Assembly (NCBI RefSeq): GCF_009724245.1
Contig: NZ_WNNK01000017.1
Coordinates: forward strand, 62,001-126,000
Direction: 5' to 3'
Length of the DNA: 64,000 nt
Source of the DNA: Pseudomonas spelaei
Lineage (GTDB): Bacteria; Pseudomonadota; Gammaproteobacteria; Pseudomonadales; Pseudomonadaceae
This document shows positions 24,694 through 33,515 of the stretch, piece after piece. The notes under the pieces were generated by a model. It was not told the origin of the DNA. It did not search any database and saw only the letters and a list, made by a program, of their open reading frames with translations. Positions within the stretch are counted from its first letter, which is position 1, and each line of letters begins with the position of its first letter. Position numbers and translations under genes: made by a program.

Positions 24694-26358
24694 TCAGGCC
24701 AGTTTCTTGTGCCGTACACGGTGCGGCTGGGCAGCCGCTTCACCCAAACGCTTCTTGCGATCAGCTTCGTACTCGGTGTAGTTACCTTCGAAGAACACCG
24801 CTTGGGAATCGTCTTCGTACGCCAGGATGTGCGTGGCCACGCGGTCAAGGAACCACCGATCGTGAGAGATCACAATGGCGGCGCCGGGGAAGTCCAGCAA
24901 GGCTTCTTCCAGGGAACGCAGGGTTTCAACGTCGAGGTCGTTGGACGGTTCGTCGAGCAGCAGGACGTTGCCGCCCTCTTTCAGGGTCAGGGCCAGGTGC
25001 AAGCGGCCACGTTCACCGCCGGACAGGTCCTTGACGAACTTCTGCTGGTCGCCGCCCTTGAAGTTGAAACGGCCAACGTAGGTGCGCGACGGAATCTCGT
25101 AGTTGCCGATGCGGATCTGGTCGGAACCGTCGGAAATCTGCTGGAACACGGTCTTGCTGCCGTCGAGGTCGTCGCGACTTTGGTCAACGCACGCCAGTTG
25201 CACGGTTTCGCCAACTTCAATGCTGCCCGAATCCGGTTGTTCCTTGCCCATCAGCATGCGGAACAGCGTGGACTTACCCGCACCGTTACCGCCGATCACG
25301 CCAACGATTGCGCCTTTAGGCATGGAGAACGACAGATTGTCGATCAGCACGCGATCGCCGTAGCCCTTGGAGACGTTCTTGAATTCGATAACCTTGTCAC
25401 CCAGCCGCGGACCGGCCGGGATATAGATTTCGTTGGTTTCGCTGCGCTTCTGGAATTCCTGGGATTGCATCTCCTCGAAGCGTTGCAGACGGGCCTTGGA
25501 TTTCGACTGACGTGCCTTGGCGCCTTTTCGTACCCATTCCAGCTCGTCTTTCATAGCCTTTTCATGGGCCGACTGTTGCTTGGATTCGGCAGCCAGACGG
25601 TCGGACTTGGCTTCCAGCCAACCGGAGTAGTTACCCTCGTAAGGGATACCCGCGCCACGGTCGAGTTCCAGAATCCAGCCTGCGACGTTGTCCAGGAAGT
25701 AACGGTCGTGCGTGATCGCGACCACAGTGCCTGGGAAGTCATGGAGGAAATGTTCCAGCCAGGCGACGGAATCGGCGTCCAGGTGGTTGGTAGGTTCGTC
25801 GAGCAGCAGCATGTCGGGGGCCGACAGCAGCAGGCGGCACAGGGCCACACGACGCTTCTCACCACCGGACAGGTGTTCGATCTTGGCGTCCCACGCTGGC
25901 AGGCGCAGCGCATCGGCGGCGACTTCCAGCTGGCGATCGAGGTTGTGACCGTCGCCGGCTTGCAGGATGGCTTCGAGCTTGGCTTGTTCGGCGGCCAGCT
26001 TGTCGAAGTCGGCGTCAGGGTCGGCGTATTCGGCGTAGACCTGATCCAGGCGAGCCTGAGCGTCCTTGATTACGCTGACCGCCTCTTCGACCACTTCACG
26101 CACGGTCTTGGTCGGGTCCAGGATCGGCTCTTGCGGCAGGTAGCCGATGTTCAGGTCGGGCATCGGGCGGGCTTCGCCTTCGAACTCGGTGTCGACGCCA
26201 GCCATGATCTTCAGCAGCGTGGACTTACCCGAACCGTTGAGGCCGAGCACGCCGATCTTGGCGCCAGGGAAGAAAGACAGCGAAATGTTTTTCAGGATTT
26301 CCCGCTTCGGCGGAACTACTTTTCCCAGCCGATGCATGGTGAAGACGTATTGAGCCAT
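24694..26358 (-). CDS. ettA: Energy-dependent translational throttle protein EttA
   Basis: ABC-F ATPase that binds the ribosomal E site and gates the first elongation step according to ATP/ADP ratio. Starting at MAQYVFTMHRLGKVVPPKREIL gives 554 residues; 69 upstream open codons are not conserved-looking. Two ABC domains are present, with Walker A GLNGSGKST and GGNGAGKST and signatures LSGGEKRRVAL and LSGGERGRLHLAL. The arm lies in domain 1 and the P-site interaction linker between the domains is rich in Lys/Arg (KAKARQSKSKARLQRFEE). No membrane segments. Confidence 0.97.
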   Translation of the reverse strand: MAQYVFTMHRLGKVVPPKREILKNISLSFFPGAKIGVLGLNGSGKSTLLKIMAGVDTEFEGEARPMPDLNIGYLPQEPILDPTKTVREVVEEAVSVIKDAQARLDQVYAEYADPDADFDKLAAEQAKLEAILQAGDGHNLDRQLEVAADALRLPAWDAKIEHLSGGEKRRVALCRLLLSAPDMLLLDEPTNHLDADSVAWLEHFLHDFPGTVVAITHDRYFLDNVAGWILELDRGAGIPYEGNYSGWLEAKSDRLAAESKQQSAHEKAMKDELEWVRKGAKARQSKSKARLQRFEEMQSQEFQKRSETNEIYIPAGPRLGDKVIEFKNVSKGYGDRVLIDNLSFSMPKGAIVGVIGGNGAGKSTLFRMLMGKEQPDSGSIEVGETVQLACVDQSRDDLDGSKTVFQQISDGSDQIRIGNYEIPSRTYVGRFNFKGGDQQKFVKDLSGGERGRLHLALTLKEGGNVLLLDEPSNDLDVETLRSLEEALLDFPGAAIVISHDRWFLDRVATHILAYEDDSQAVFFEGNYTEYEADRKKRLGEAAAQPHRVRHKKLA

Positions 26359-26643
26359 GGTGAACCTAGCGTCAGTGACTGATGAATTAAGCGGGCGAAG
26401 CCCGTGCCAGGCCATGCGCGGCGCGGGCCGTTGATCATGATCAATGCCTGCGTGCGGAAAAAGCCTGATTGTCTGGGGCTGGAACGCCCTCGCGTAACCG
26501 GCAAAGCTACCTGAATGCGTGTGGGCAGTCCAGCCAAGCAGGGCTGGCACTTTGCCACAACACAAGGCATGCTAGCCGCCCTCCGGGCGTCCGGCTTATA
26601 GTGCACGTCGCGCGCCAGTCCAGCCAAACCGCAGGATCACAGC

Positions 26644-29600
26644 TTGTCCAACGTCACAACGCCCACTCCCCTGCGCGCCGCGAACATTGCGCCGGGAGCG
26701 CCCCTGCACGGTACCCTCAAGGGCGCATTGGCGACGCTGGTCCTGATGCTGCTTGCATTATTGTTCTGGCAACTGCTGGACCAACTGCAACAGAACCAGA
26801 AGAACCAGCAGCAATACACCATCGACTACAGCGCCGACCTGGCCGAACAAATCAGCCTGAACATGGCCTTGAGTGCGCAGATCGCCCTCAACCTGCTGCC
26901 CATCGTCGAACAGCCGCGCAGTACTGAACAGCAACAAGCGCTGATGCGCACCCTTCAACGCTCCCTGCCGGAGCTGCGCAGTGTCGCCCTCCTCGCCCCC
27001 AGCGGCGCGATGCTCAGTGACAGCGCCAACGACAGTCAGGACAGTGCCTGGCTGGCGGAGCTGGTCAAGCGCAGCCACGCCCAGTCCTATTATTTGAGCA
27101 ACAACAACGACGGCGCCGTCATCTACCTGCTGCTCAATCAGCCAAGCGGCGGCGCCAAGGCGTACTGGGCCTTGCGCCTGGCGCCCAACTACCTGGCCAA
27201 CCTGACCCGTCAGGATGGCCAGGGCCAGCGGCCGATGTGGGTCATTGAAAATCGCCTGAACCACCGGGTCGTCAGCCGCGACAGTGGCATGCCGGCCCAG
27301 TGGGCTGCGGCGCTGACCCCGGACGAGTTGAACAAGAGCGTATTGGTCACACCCCTGAGCAAAAGCGACTGGCAGTTACGCGGCCTGTTTGATCGCGCTG
27401 CCGTGCTGGAGCAACTGCTGCCGGCCTTTATTGGCAAATGCCTGCTGGGCCTGGCGTTTTCCCTGATTCCGTTGATCGTCCTGCTGAACATGCGGCGCCG
27501 CCAGCGCCAGGTCCATGAGGGGCGCCGCCGCTATCAGGATATTTTCGAAGGCACCGGCGTGGCGTTGTGCGTGCTTGACCTCTCAGGCCTGCCGGTCTGC
27601 TTCGACAAGGCCCGCGTGCAAACGCGCGAGCAACTGCAGGATTGGCTGCAAGACAGCCCCGAACAACGCCAGCCACTGCTCAAGGAACTGCGCATCACCG
27701 AAATCAACCAGGTGGCGGTGCGTCTGCTCAATGTGATGTCTTGCGAACAGGCCTGGGAGCGCCTGATCGATGGCTCCCCGCTGAATTCCACCGCTATCGG
27801 CTATCAACTGCTCGAGGCGGTACTGACCCAGCAGAAACAGCTGGAGCTGGAGATCCAGCTCAACGACCTCGACGGCAACGATCAGTACCTGTGGCTGGTG
27901 ATGCGCCTGCCGGAAGAACAGCACGACTATAAAGCGGTCATCCTCAGTATCAGCGACATCACCAGCCGCAAGCTGATCGAGTTGTCGCTGGTCGAACGCG
28001 AAGGATTCTGGTCGAACGTGGTGCGCACCGTGCCCGATCACCTGTACGTACAAGACGTGATCAGCCAACGGATGATTTTCAGCAACCACCATCTGGGGCA
28101 CACGTTGGGCTACAACAAGCCCGAGTTGCAGCAGATGGGCGAGTACTTCTGGGAAATCCTGCTGCACCCCGAAGATGCCCAGCACTACCACGACCTGCGC
28201 CAGCAGCAGCGTGAAAACGGCTACTTCAGCCAACTGCAATGCCAACTGCGTTTTCGCCACCGCAACAATCAATGGCGGCGCTTCGATATCCGTGAACAAG
28301 CCCTGGCCCGAGACAAGTCCGACCAGGTCACACGCATTATTGGCGTGGCCAAGGACGTCACTGACCAGATCGAAGCCAGCGAATCCCTGCGCGACAGCGA
28401 ACAACGCTACCGCATGCTCGCAGAAAGCATCAGCGACGTGATTTGCTCCACCGACAGTCAATTGGCCCTCAACTACGTCAGCCCCTCGGTCAATGCAGTG
28501 CTGGGCTATGACGTGGATTGGATCTTCAAGAACGGTTGGCAATCGATCATCGCCAACCCCCAGCAACTGACGGGCATCTACACCCTGGTGGAACACGTCA
28601 GCCGCGCTCTGGGCGATCCCAAGGCACTGGCCAAACTACGCGATGAGGTGCAGACCCAGCTGTTTCTGTTCGACTGCCTGCGGGCCGATGGGCGCAAGGT
28701 GCCCATCGAGCTGCGCCTGGTGCTGGTGTGGGATGAGCATGGCGCCTTCGAAGGCGTCCTTGGCGTCGGCCGTGATATCAGCCAGCAACGCCGCGCCGAG
28801 AAAGACTTGCGCATGGCGGCCACGGTATTCGAGCACTCCACGTCGGCGATCCTGATCACCGACCCGGCCGGGTATATCGTCCAGGCCAACGAAGCCTTCA
28901 GCCGCGTCAGCGGGTATGCCGTGACGGATGTGCTCGATCAACTGCCAAACATGCTCACCGTCGACGAGCAGCAAGAGGCCCATCTGCGTTACGTGCTCAA
29001 GCAGTTGCACCAGCACAGCACCTGGGAAGGGGAGGTCTGGCTCAAACGCCGTAACGGCGAGCATTACCCGGCCTGGGTCGGCATCACCGCCGTATTCGAT
29101 GACGAAGGCGACCTGGCCAGCTATGTGTGTTTCTTCAGTGATATCAGCGAACGCAAAGCCAGCGAGCAACGCATCCATCGCCTGGCCTACTACGATGCCC
29201 TGACCCACCTGCCCAACCGCACACTGTTCCAGGACCGCCTGCATACCGCCTTGCAGTCGGCGGAACGACAAAAGTCCTGGGTAGTGTTGATGTTCCTCGA
29301 CCTGGACCGCTTCAAACCGATCAACGACTCCCTGGGCCACGCCGCCGGCGACCGCATGCTCAAGGAAATGGCCACCCGCTTGCTGGGTTGTGTGGCCGAA
29401 GACGACACCGTGGCGCGCATGGGCGGCGACGAGTTCACCTTGCTCCTGCAACCGCGAGTCAGCCGCGAAATGGCGCTGAACCGGGCGATTCATGTGGCCG
29501 AGCAGATTCTTGCCAGCCTGGTGACGCCATTTGTGCTGGAAGGCCGCGAGTTCTTCGTCACCGCCAGCATCGGCATTGCCTTGAGCCCTCAGGACGGCAA

Positions 29601-30495
29601 CGAACTGAGCCAACTGATGAAAAACGCCGACACCGCGATGTACCACGCCAAGGAGCGCGGCAAGAACAATTTCCAGTTCTACCAAGCCGACATGAACGCC
29701 AGCGCCCTGGAGCGCCTGGAACTGGAAAGCGACCTGCGTCATGCCCTGGACCAGAACGAATTCGTGCTCTACTACCAGCCGCAATTCAGCGGCGACGGCA
29801 AACGCCTGACCGGCGCCGAAGCCTTGCTGCGCTGGCGCCATCCACGTCGCGGGCTGGTGCCGCCGGGGGATTTCATTCCGGTACTGGAGGAACTGGGGCT
29901 GGTGGTAGACGTGGGCGACTGGGTGATCAGCGAAGCCTGTCGCCAGCTAAAGACCTGGCATCAGAACAAGGTGCGGGTGCCCAAGGTCTCGGTGAACATT
30001 TCCGCCCGGCAGTTCTCCGACGGCCAACTGGGTACACGCATCGCCACCATCCTCAAGGACACCGGCCTGCCGCCCGCGTGCCTGGAGCTGGAACTGACCG
30101 AAAGTATCCTGATGCGCGAAGTCAACGAAGCGATGCAGATCCTCGCCAGCCTGAAAAACCTTGGCCTGAGCATTGCGGTCGACGACTTTGGCACCGGCTA
30201 TTCATCGCTGAACTACCTCAAGCAGTTCCCGATCGACGTACTGAAGATTGACCGCACCTTTGTCGATGGCCTGCCGTCCGGCGAACAGGACGCGCAGATC
30301 GCTCGGGCAATTATTGCCATGGCCCATAGCCTGAACCTTGCCGTGATCGCCGAAGGCGTGGAAACCCATGAGCAGTTGGACTTCCTGCGCGAGCATGGTT
30401 GCGACGAAGTGCAGGGCTACCTGTTCGGGCGGCCGATGCCGGCGAATCGGTTTGAGGTGCAGTTCAGTAATGATGCGTTGTTCATGTTTGACTGA
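26644..30495 (+). CDS. morA: MorA-type c-di-GMP synthase/phosphodiesterase with PAS domains
   Basis: A 1283-residue inner-membrane signalling protein. A membrane segment near residues 28-47 and one near 265-283 enclose a periplasmic sensor domain. Several PAS domains follow, then a GGDEF domain with intact GGDEF (927-931) and an EAL domain with EALLR (from 1059) and DDFGTGYSS, so both activities look possible. The start is TTG with AGGAT upstream. Its place before glyA and its domain order match P. aeruginosa morA (PA4601), which controls flagellar timing, biofilm and protease secretion. Confidence 0.9.
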   Translation: MSNVTTPTPLRAANIAPGAPLHGTLKGALATLVLMLLALLFWQLLDQLQQNQKNQQQYTIDYSADLAEQISLNMALSAQIALNLLPIVEQPRSTEQQQALMRTLQRSLPELRSVALLAPSGAMLSDSANDSQDSAWLAELVKRSHAQSYYLSNNNDGAVIYLLLNQPSGGAKAYWALRLAPNYLANLTRQDGQGQRPMWVIENRLNHRVVSRDSGMPAQWAAALTPDELNKSVLVTPLSKSDWQLRGLFDRAAVLEQLLPAFIGKCLLGLAFSLIPLIVLLNMRRRQRQVHEGRRRYQDIFEGTGVALCVLDLSGLPVCFDKARVQTREQLQDWLQDSPEQRQPLLKELRITEINQVAVRLLNVMSCEQAWERLIDGSPLNSTAIGYQLLEAVLTQQKQLELEIQLNDLDGNDQYLWLVMRLPEEQHDYKAVILSISDITSRKLIELSLVEREGFWSNVVRTVPDHLYVQDVISQRMIFSNHHLGHTLGYNKPELQQMGEYFWEILLHPEDAQHYHDLRQQQRENGYFSQLQCQLRFRHRNNQWRRFDIREQALARDKSDQVTRIIGVAKDVTDQIEASESLRDSEQRYRMLAESISDVICSTDSQLALNYVSPSVNAVLGYDVDWIFKNGWQSIIANPQQLTGIYTLVEHVSRALGDPKALAKLRDEVQTQLFLFDCLRADGRKVPIELRLVLVWDEHGAFEGVLGVGRDISQQRRAEKDLRMAATVFEHSTSAILITDPAGYIVQANEAFSRVSGYAVTDVLDQLPNMLTVDEQQEAHLRYVLKQLHQHSTWEGEVWLKRRNGEHYPAWVGITAVFDDEGDLASYVCFFSDISERKASEQRIHRLAYYDALTHLPNRTLFQDRLHTALQSAERQKSWVVLMFLDLDRFKPINDSLGHAAGDRMLKEMATRLLGCVAEDDTVARMGGDEFTLLLQPRVSREMALNRAIHVAEQILASLVTPFVLEGREFFVTASIGIALSPQDGNELSQLMKNADTAMYHAKERGKNNFQFYQADMNASALERLELESDLRHALDQNEFVLYYQPQFSGDGKRLTGAEALLRWRHPRRGLVPPGDFIPVLEELGLVVDVGDWVISEACRQLKTWHQNKVRVPKVSVNISARQFSDGQLGTRIATILKDTGLPPACLELELTESILMREVNEAMQILASLKNLGLSIAVDDFGTGYSSLNYLKQFPIDVLKIDRTFVDGLPSGEQDAQIARAIIAMAHSLNLAVIAEGVETHEQLDFLREHGCDEVQGYLFGRPMPANRFEVQFSNDALFMFD

Positions 30496-30521
30496 GATTC
30501 TGTAGCGATGCTGTTGGCCTC

Positions 30522-30595
30522 ATCGCAGGCAAGCCTGCTCCCACACTTGAATGTGTTCGCCAATCAAAATGTGGGAGCAGGCTTGCCTGCGATGA
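30522..30595. repeat. REP pair, outward orientation (GCAGGC variant)
   Basis: ATCGCAGGCAAGCCTGCTCCCAC and its inverse GTGGGAGCAGGCTTGCCTGCGAT, arms outward, 27 bases after morA. The arms read CCTGC/GCAGG where other copies have CCAGC/GCTGG, with compensating changes keeping the hairpin. Confidence 0.85.
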
Positions 30596-30725
30596 GGCCC
30601 GCGCAAACACCACTTATCCGCAGATGAGCCCCGCTTGTCCGCGACATGATGTCCTTTCATATGCCATCTAAAACCCATTGGGTTAGAATGCGCTTCTTTT
30701 CTGCCCCCGATCCTTGAGGACCGCC

Positions 30726-31979
30726 ATGTTCAGCCGTGATTTGACTATTGCCAAGTACGACGCCGATCTCTTTGCCGCCATGGAGCAAGAAGCTCAGCGC
30801 CAGGAAGAGCACATTGAGCTGATCGCTTCGGAAAACTACACCAGCCCCGCCGTGATGGAGGCTCAAGGTTCGGTTCTGACCAACAAGTACGCCGAAGGTT
30901 ATCCAGGCAAGCGTTACTACGGCGGTTGCGAGTTCGTCGATATCGTTGAGCAGCTTGCAATCGACCGCGCCAAGGAACTGTTCGGCGCCGATTACGCCAA
31001 CGTTCAGCCACACGCCGGCTCCCAAGCCAACAGCGCCGTTTACCTGGCCCTGCTGCAAGGCGGCGACACCATCCTGGGCATGAGCCTGGCCCACGGCGGT
31101 CACCTGACCCACGGTGCTGGCGTTTCCTCCTCCGGCAAGCTGTACAACGCCGTTCAATACGGTATCGATGCCAACGGCCTGATCGACTACGACGAAGTCG
31201 AGCGCCTGGCAGTCGAGCACAAGCCGAAAATGATCGTGGCCGGTTTCTCTGCCTACTCGCAGATCCTCGACTTCCCACGCTTCCGTGAAATCGCTGACAA
31301 GGTTGGCGCTTATCTCTTTGTTGATATGGCTCACGTGGCTGGTCTGGTTGCCGCTGGTGTCTACCCGAACCCGGTGCCATTCGCTGACGTGGTGACCACC
31401 ACCACCCACAAGACCCTGCGCGGTCCACGTGGCGGCCTGATCCTGGCTCGTGCCAACGCCGAGATCGAGAAGAAGCTGAACTCCGCCGTATTCCCGGGTG
31501 CCCAGGGTGGCCCGCTGGAGCACGTCATCGCCGCTAAAGCGATCTGCTTCAAGGAAGCACTGCAGCCTGAGTTCAAGACCTACCAGCAACAAGTGGTGAA
31601 AAACGCCAAGGCCATGGCCGGTGTATTCATCGAGCGCGGTTTTGACGTGGTCTCCGGTGGTACTGAGAACCACCTGTTCCTGCTGTCGCTGATCAAGCAG
31701 GACATCTCCGGTAAAGACGCTGACGCCGCTTTGGGCAAAGCTTTCATCACCGTGAACAAGAACTCGGTCCCGAACGACCCACGTTCGCCGTTCGTCACCT
31801 CCGGCCTGCGCTTCGGCACCCCGGCTGTGACCACTCGTGGCTTCAAGGAAGCAGAGTGCAAGGAACTGGCTGGCTGGATCTGCGACATCCTGGCTGACCT
31901 GAATAACGAAGCAGTGATCGATGCTGTTCGTGAGAAGGTCAAGACCATCTGCAAGAAGCTGCCGGTGTACGGCGCTTGA
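30726..31979 (+). CDS. glyA: Serine hydroxymethyltransferase
   Basis: PLP enzyme converting serine and tetrahydrofolate to glycine and methylene-tetrahydrofolate. Starting at MFSRDLTIAKYD with AGGA before it gives 417 residues. The PLP-lysine motif TTTTHKTLRGPRGG is near residue 229 and the substrate block ENYTSPAVMEAQGS near 34. Pseudomonads have more than one glyA; this one sits next to morA like PA4602. It has its own terminator. Confidence 0.98.
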   Translation: MFSRDLTIAKYDADLFAAMEQEAQRQEEHIELIASENYTSPAVMEAQGSVLTNKYAEGYPGKRYYGGCEFVDIVEQLAIDRAKELFGADYANVQPHAGSQANSAVYLALLQGGDTILGMSLAHGGHLTHGAGVSSSGKLYNAVQYGIDANGLIDYDEVERLAVEHKPKMIVAGFSAYSQILDFPRFREIADKVGAYLFVDMAHVAGLVAAGVYPNPVPFADVVTTTTHKTLRGPRGGLILARANAEIEKKLNSAVFPGAQGGPLEHVIAAKAICFKEALQPEFKTYQQQVVKNAKAMAGVFIERGFDVVSGGTENHLFLLSLIKQDISGKDADAALGKAFITVNKNSVPNDPRSPFVTSGLRFGTPAVTTRGFKEAECKELAGWICDILADLNNEAVIDAVREKVKTICKKLPVYGA

Positions 31980-31996
31980 TTGCAGTTGCTTGAATG

Positions 31997-32026
31997 AAAA
32001 GCCCGGCTCAAGAGCCGGGCTTTTTT
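31997..32026 (+). terminator. Rho-independent terminator of glyA
   Basis: AAAAGCCCGGCTC-AA-GAGCCGGGCTTTTTT, a perfect stem, 17 bases after the stop. Confidence 0.93.
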
Positions 32027-32057
32027 ATGGCGATTCCAAATTGAAATGCTATCAACT

Positions 32058-32144
32058 GTGGGAGCTGGCTTGCCTGCGATAGCGGTGGTTCAGTCACAAC
32101 TGCATCGACTGACAGTCCGCCATCGCAGGCAAGCCAGCTCCCAC
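32058..32144. repeat. REPIN (family 1)
   Basis: Inverted REP pair with canonical arms between the converging glyA and COG0523 genes. The spacer carries CAGTC.../GACTG repeats. Confidence 0.9.
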
Positions 32145-32157
32145 ACTGATCCGTATT

Positions 32158-33123
32158 TCAAGTCAGGATTTGGTAGACCCGCTCGAAGCCTGCGCGAATC
32201 TTCTCTTCCGGCAATTCATCGGCGATAAACACAATCACACTTTCCCGCGTCTCACCCTCAGCCCACTCAGTGTCCCAGTCAAACCCGTAAAGCTTCAGCA
32301 CCCCCTGGAACACCATGCGCCGCTCTTCCCCGGCGATATTCAGCACGCCCTTGTAGCGCAGCAGCTGTTTACCGTGGTCTTCCAGCAGTTCGTTCATGAA
32401 CTCGCTGAGCTTGTCGATATCCAGCGGCTGCTCGGTGCGCAGCACCAGGCTGGAAATCCGGTCGATGGACGGCGCCTTGCTCACCGGCCGCAGGCTCATG
32501 CCGGCGTTCAGGTTGAAACCGCGTACGTCCAGCAACTCGGCCAGGTCGATCTTGCCGTGCTCCACCACCCGAATCGGCGCCCGGCGGTTGATGCGGGTCA
32601 AGCGCTCGCAGAGGGCATCGAAGGTGGCGTCGTCCACCAGGTCGCGCTTGCTCACCAGCAGGCGATCGGCAAAACCGATCTGCGCCTGGGCGATGGTCTG
32701 GGTCAGGTGGTGTTCGGCGTGGGCCGCGTCCACCAGGGTGATGATGCCGTCGAGGATATAGCGCTCGCGCAGTTCCTCATCAATGAAAAAGGTCTGGGCC
32801 ACCGGAGCCGGGTCGGCCAGGCCTGTGCATTCGATCACCAGGCGGTCGAAGGCGATCTCACCGCTGTCCAGGCGCTCCAGCAACAGGTACAGGGCCTTGG
32901 TCAGGTCGGTGTGAATCGTGCAGCAGACGCAGCCGTTGGACAGCGTCATGACTTGCACCGGCTCGTCACCCAACAGTTGGGTGTCGATACCGGCGTCGCT
33001 GAATTCGTTTTCGATCACGGCGATTTTCAAGCCATGCTCGGCCTTGAGCAGGTGGCGCAACAAGGTGGTCTTGCCTGCGCCGAGAAAGCCGCTGAGGACG
33101 GTGACGGGAATGGGAGAGGACAA
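32158..33123 (-). CDS. yjiA: COG0523 GTP-binding metallochaperone (YjiA-like)
   Basis: G3E-family GTPase of the CobW/YjiA group, thought to deliver or store metal (often zinc). Starting at a TTG (protein MSSPIPVTVLSGFLG) with AGGAG 9 bases upstream gives 321 residues; the open frame runs 14 codons further. Walker A is GFLGAGKTTLL, the metal-binding CxCC motif is NGCVCC, and the base-binding loop is SKRDL. There is no His-rich tail. It is the last gene of cstA-ybdD-yjiA, in the same order as PA4606-PA4604. Confidence 0.92.
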   Translation of the reverse strand: MSSPIPVTVLSGFLGAGKTTLLRHLLKAEHGLKIAVIENEFSDAGIDTQLLGDEPVQVMTLSNGCVCCTIHTDLTKALYLLLERLDSGEIAFDRLVIECTGLADPAPVAQTFFIDEELRERYILDGIITLVDAAHAEHHLTQTIAQAQIGFADRLLVSKRDLVDDATFDALCERLTRINRRAPIRVVEHGKIDLAELLDVRGFNLNAGMSLRPVSKAPSIDRISSLVLRTEQPLDIDKLSEFMNELLEDHGKQLLRYKGVLNIAGEERRMVFQGVLKLYGFDWDTEWAEGETRESVIVFIADELPEEKIRAGFERVYQILT

Positions 33124-33172
33124 AAAAGAAGTCTCCTTTCTGATGAAATAACTGAAGGAACACAAAACAAAT

Positions 33173-33257
33173 GTGGGAGCTGGCTTGCCTGCGATGCAGA
33201 CAACCCGGTCTTTCAGTCAGACCGAGGTGATGCTATCGCAGGCAAGCCAGCTCCCAC
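33173..33257. repeat. REPIN (family 1) between ybdD and yjiA
   Basis: Canonical inverted REP pair inside the 179-base gap of what is otherwise a co-directional cluster, so it may shape or protect the ybdD 3' end. Confidence 0.9.
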
Positions 33258-33302
33258 ATAAAGCCCTGCTACCACAGAACTGCGTTAACCCGACTTATCG
33301 GC

Positions 33303-33500
33303 TCAACAGCACTTGGGCCCACCCTTGCCACCGTAACGGGCTTCCTGGCGTTCCCGAAAGAACGCCTCGTAGTCCATCATCGGCTTGTCCGGGTGTTTGG
33401 TTTGCATATGCTCGACGTAGTTGTCGTAGTCGGGCATGCCGACCATCAGGCGCGCGGCCTGACCGAGGTATTTACCGAGGCGACTCAGGTCATTGAACAT
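33303..33500 (-). CDS. ybdD: YbdD/YjiX family small protein
   Basis: A 65-residue protein (DUF466) found next to CstA-type pyruvate/peptide transporters; in E. coli YbdD is needed for CstA function and YjiX for BtsT. MVGMPDYDNYVEHM and the end PMMDYEAFFRERQEARYG are diagnostic. The C terminus ends GGPKCC with a Cys pair. It starts 15 bases after cstA, so the two are probably translated from one mRNA. Confidence 0.93.
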   Translation of the reverse strand: MFNDLSRLGKYLGQAARLMVGMPDYDNYVEHMQTKHPDKPMMDYEAFFRERQEARYGGKGGPKCC

Positions 33501-33515
33501 GATTGCAATCCTCGA

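Noticed and set aside
24592..26382. 596-codon open frame opposite ettA
   Set aside because: Antisense shadow; ettA motifs are unambiguous.
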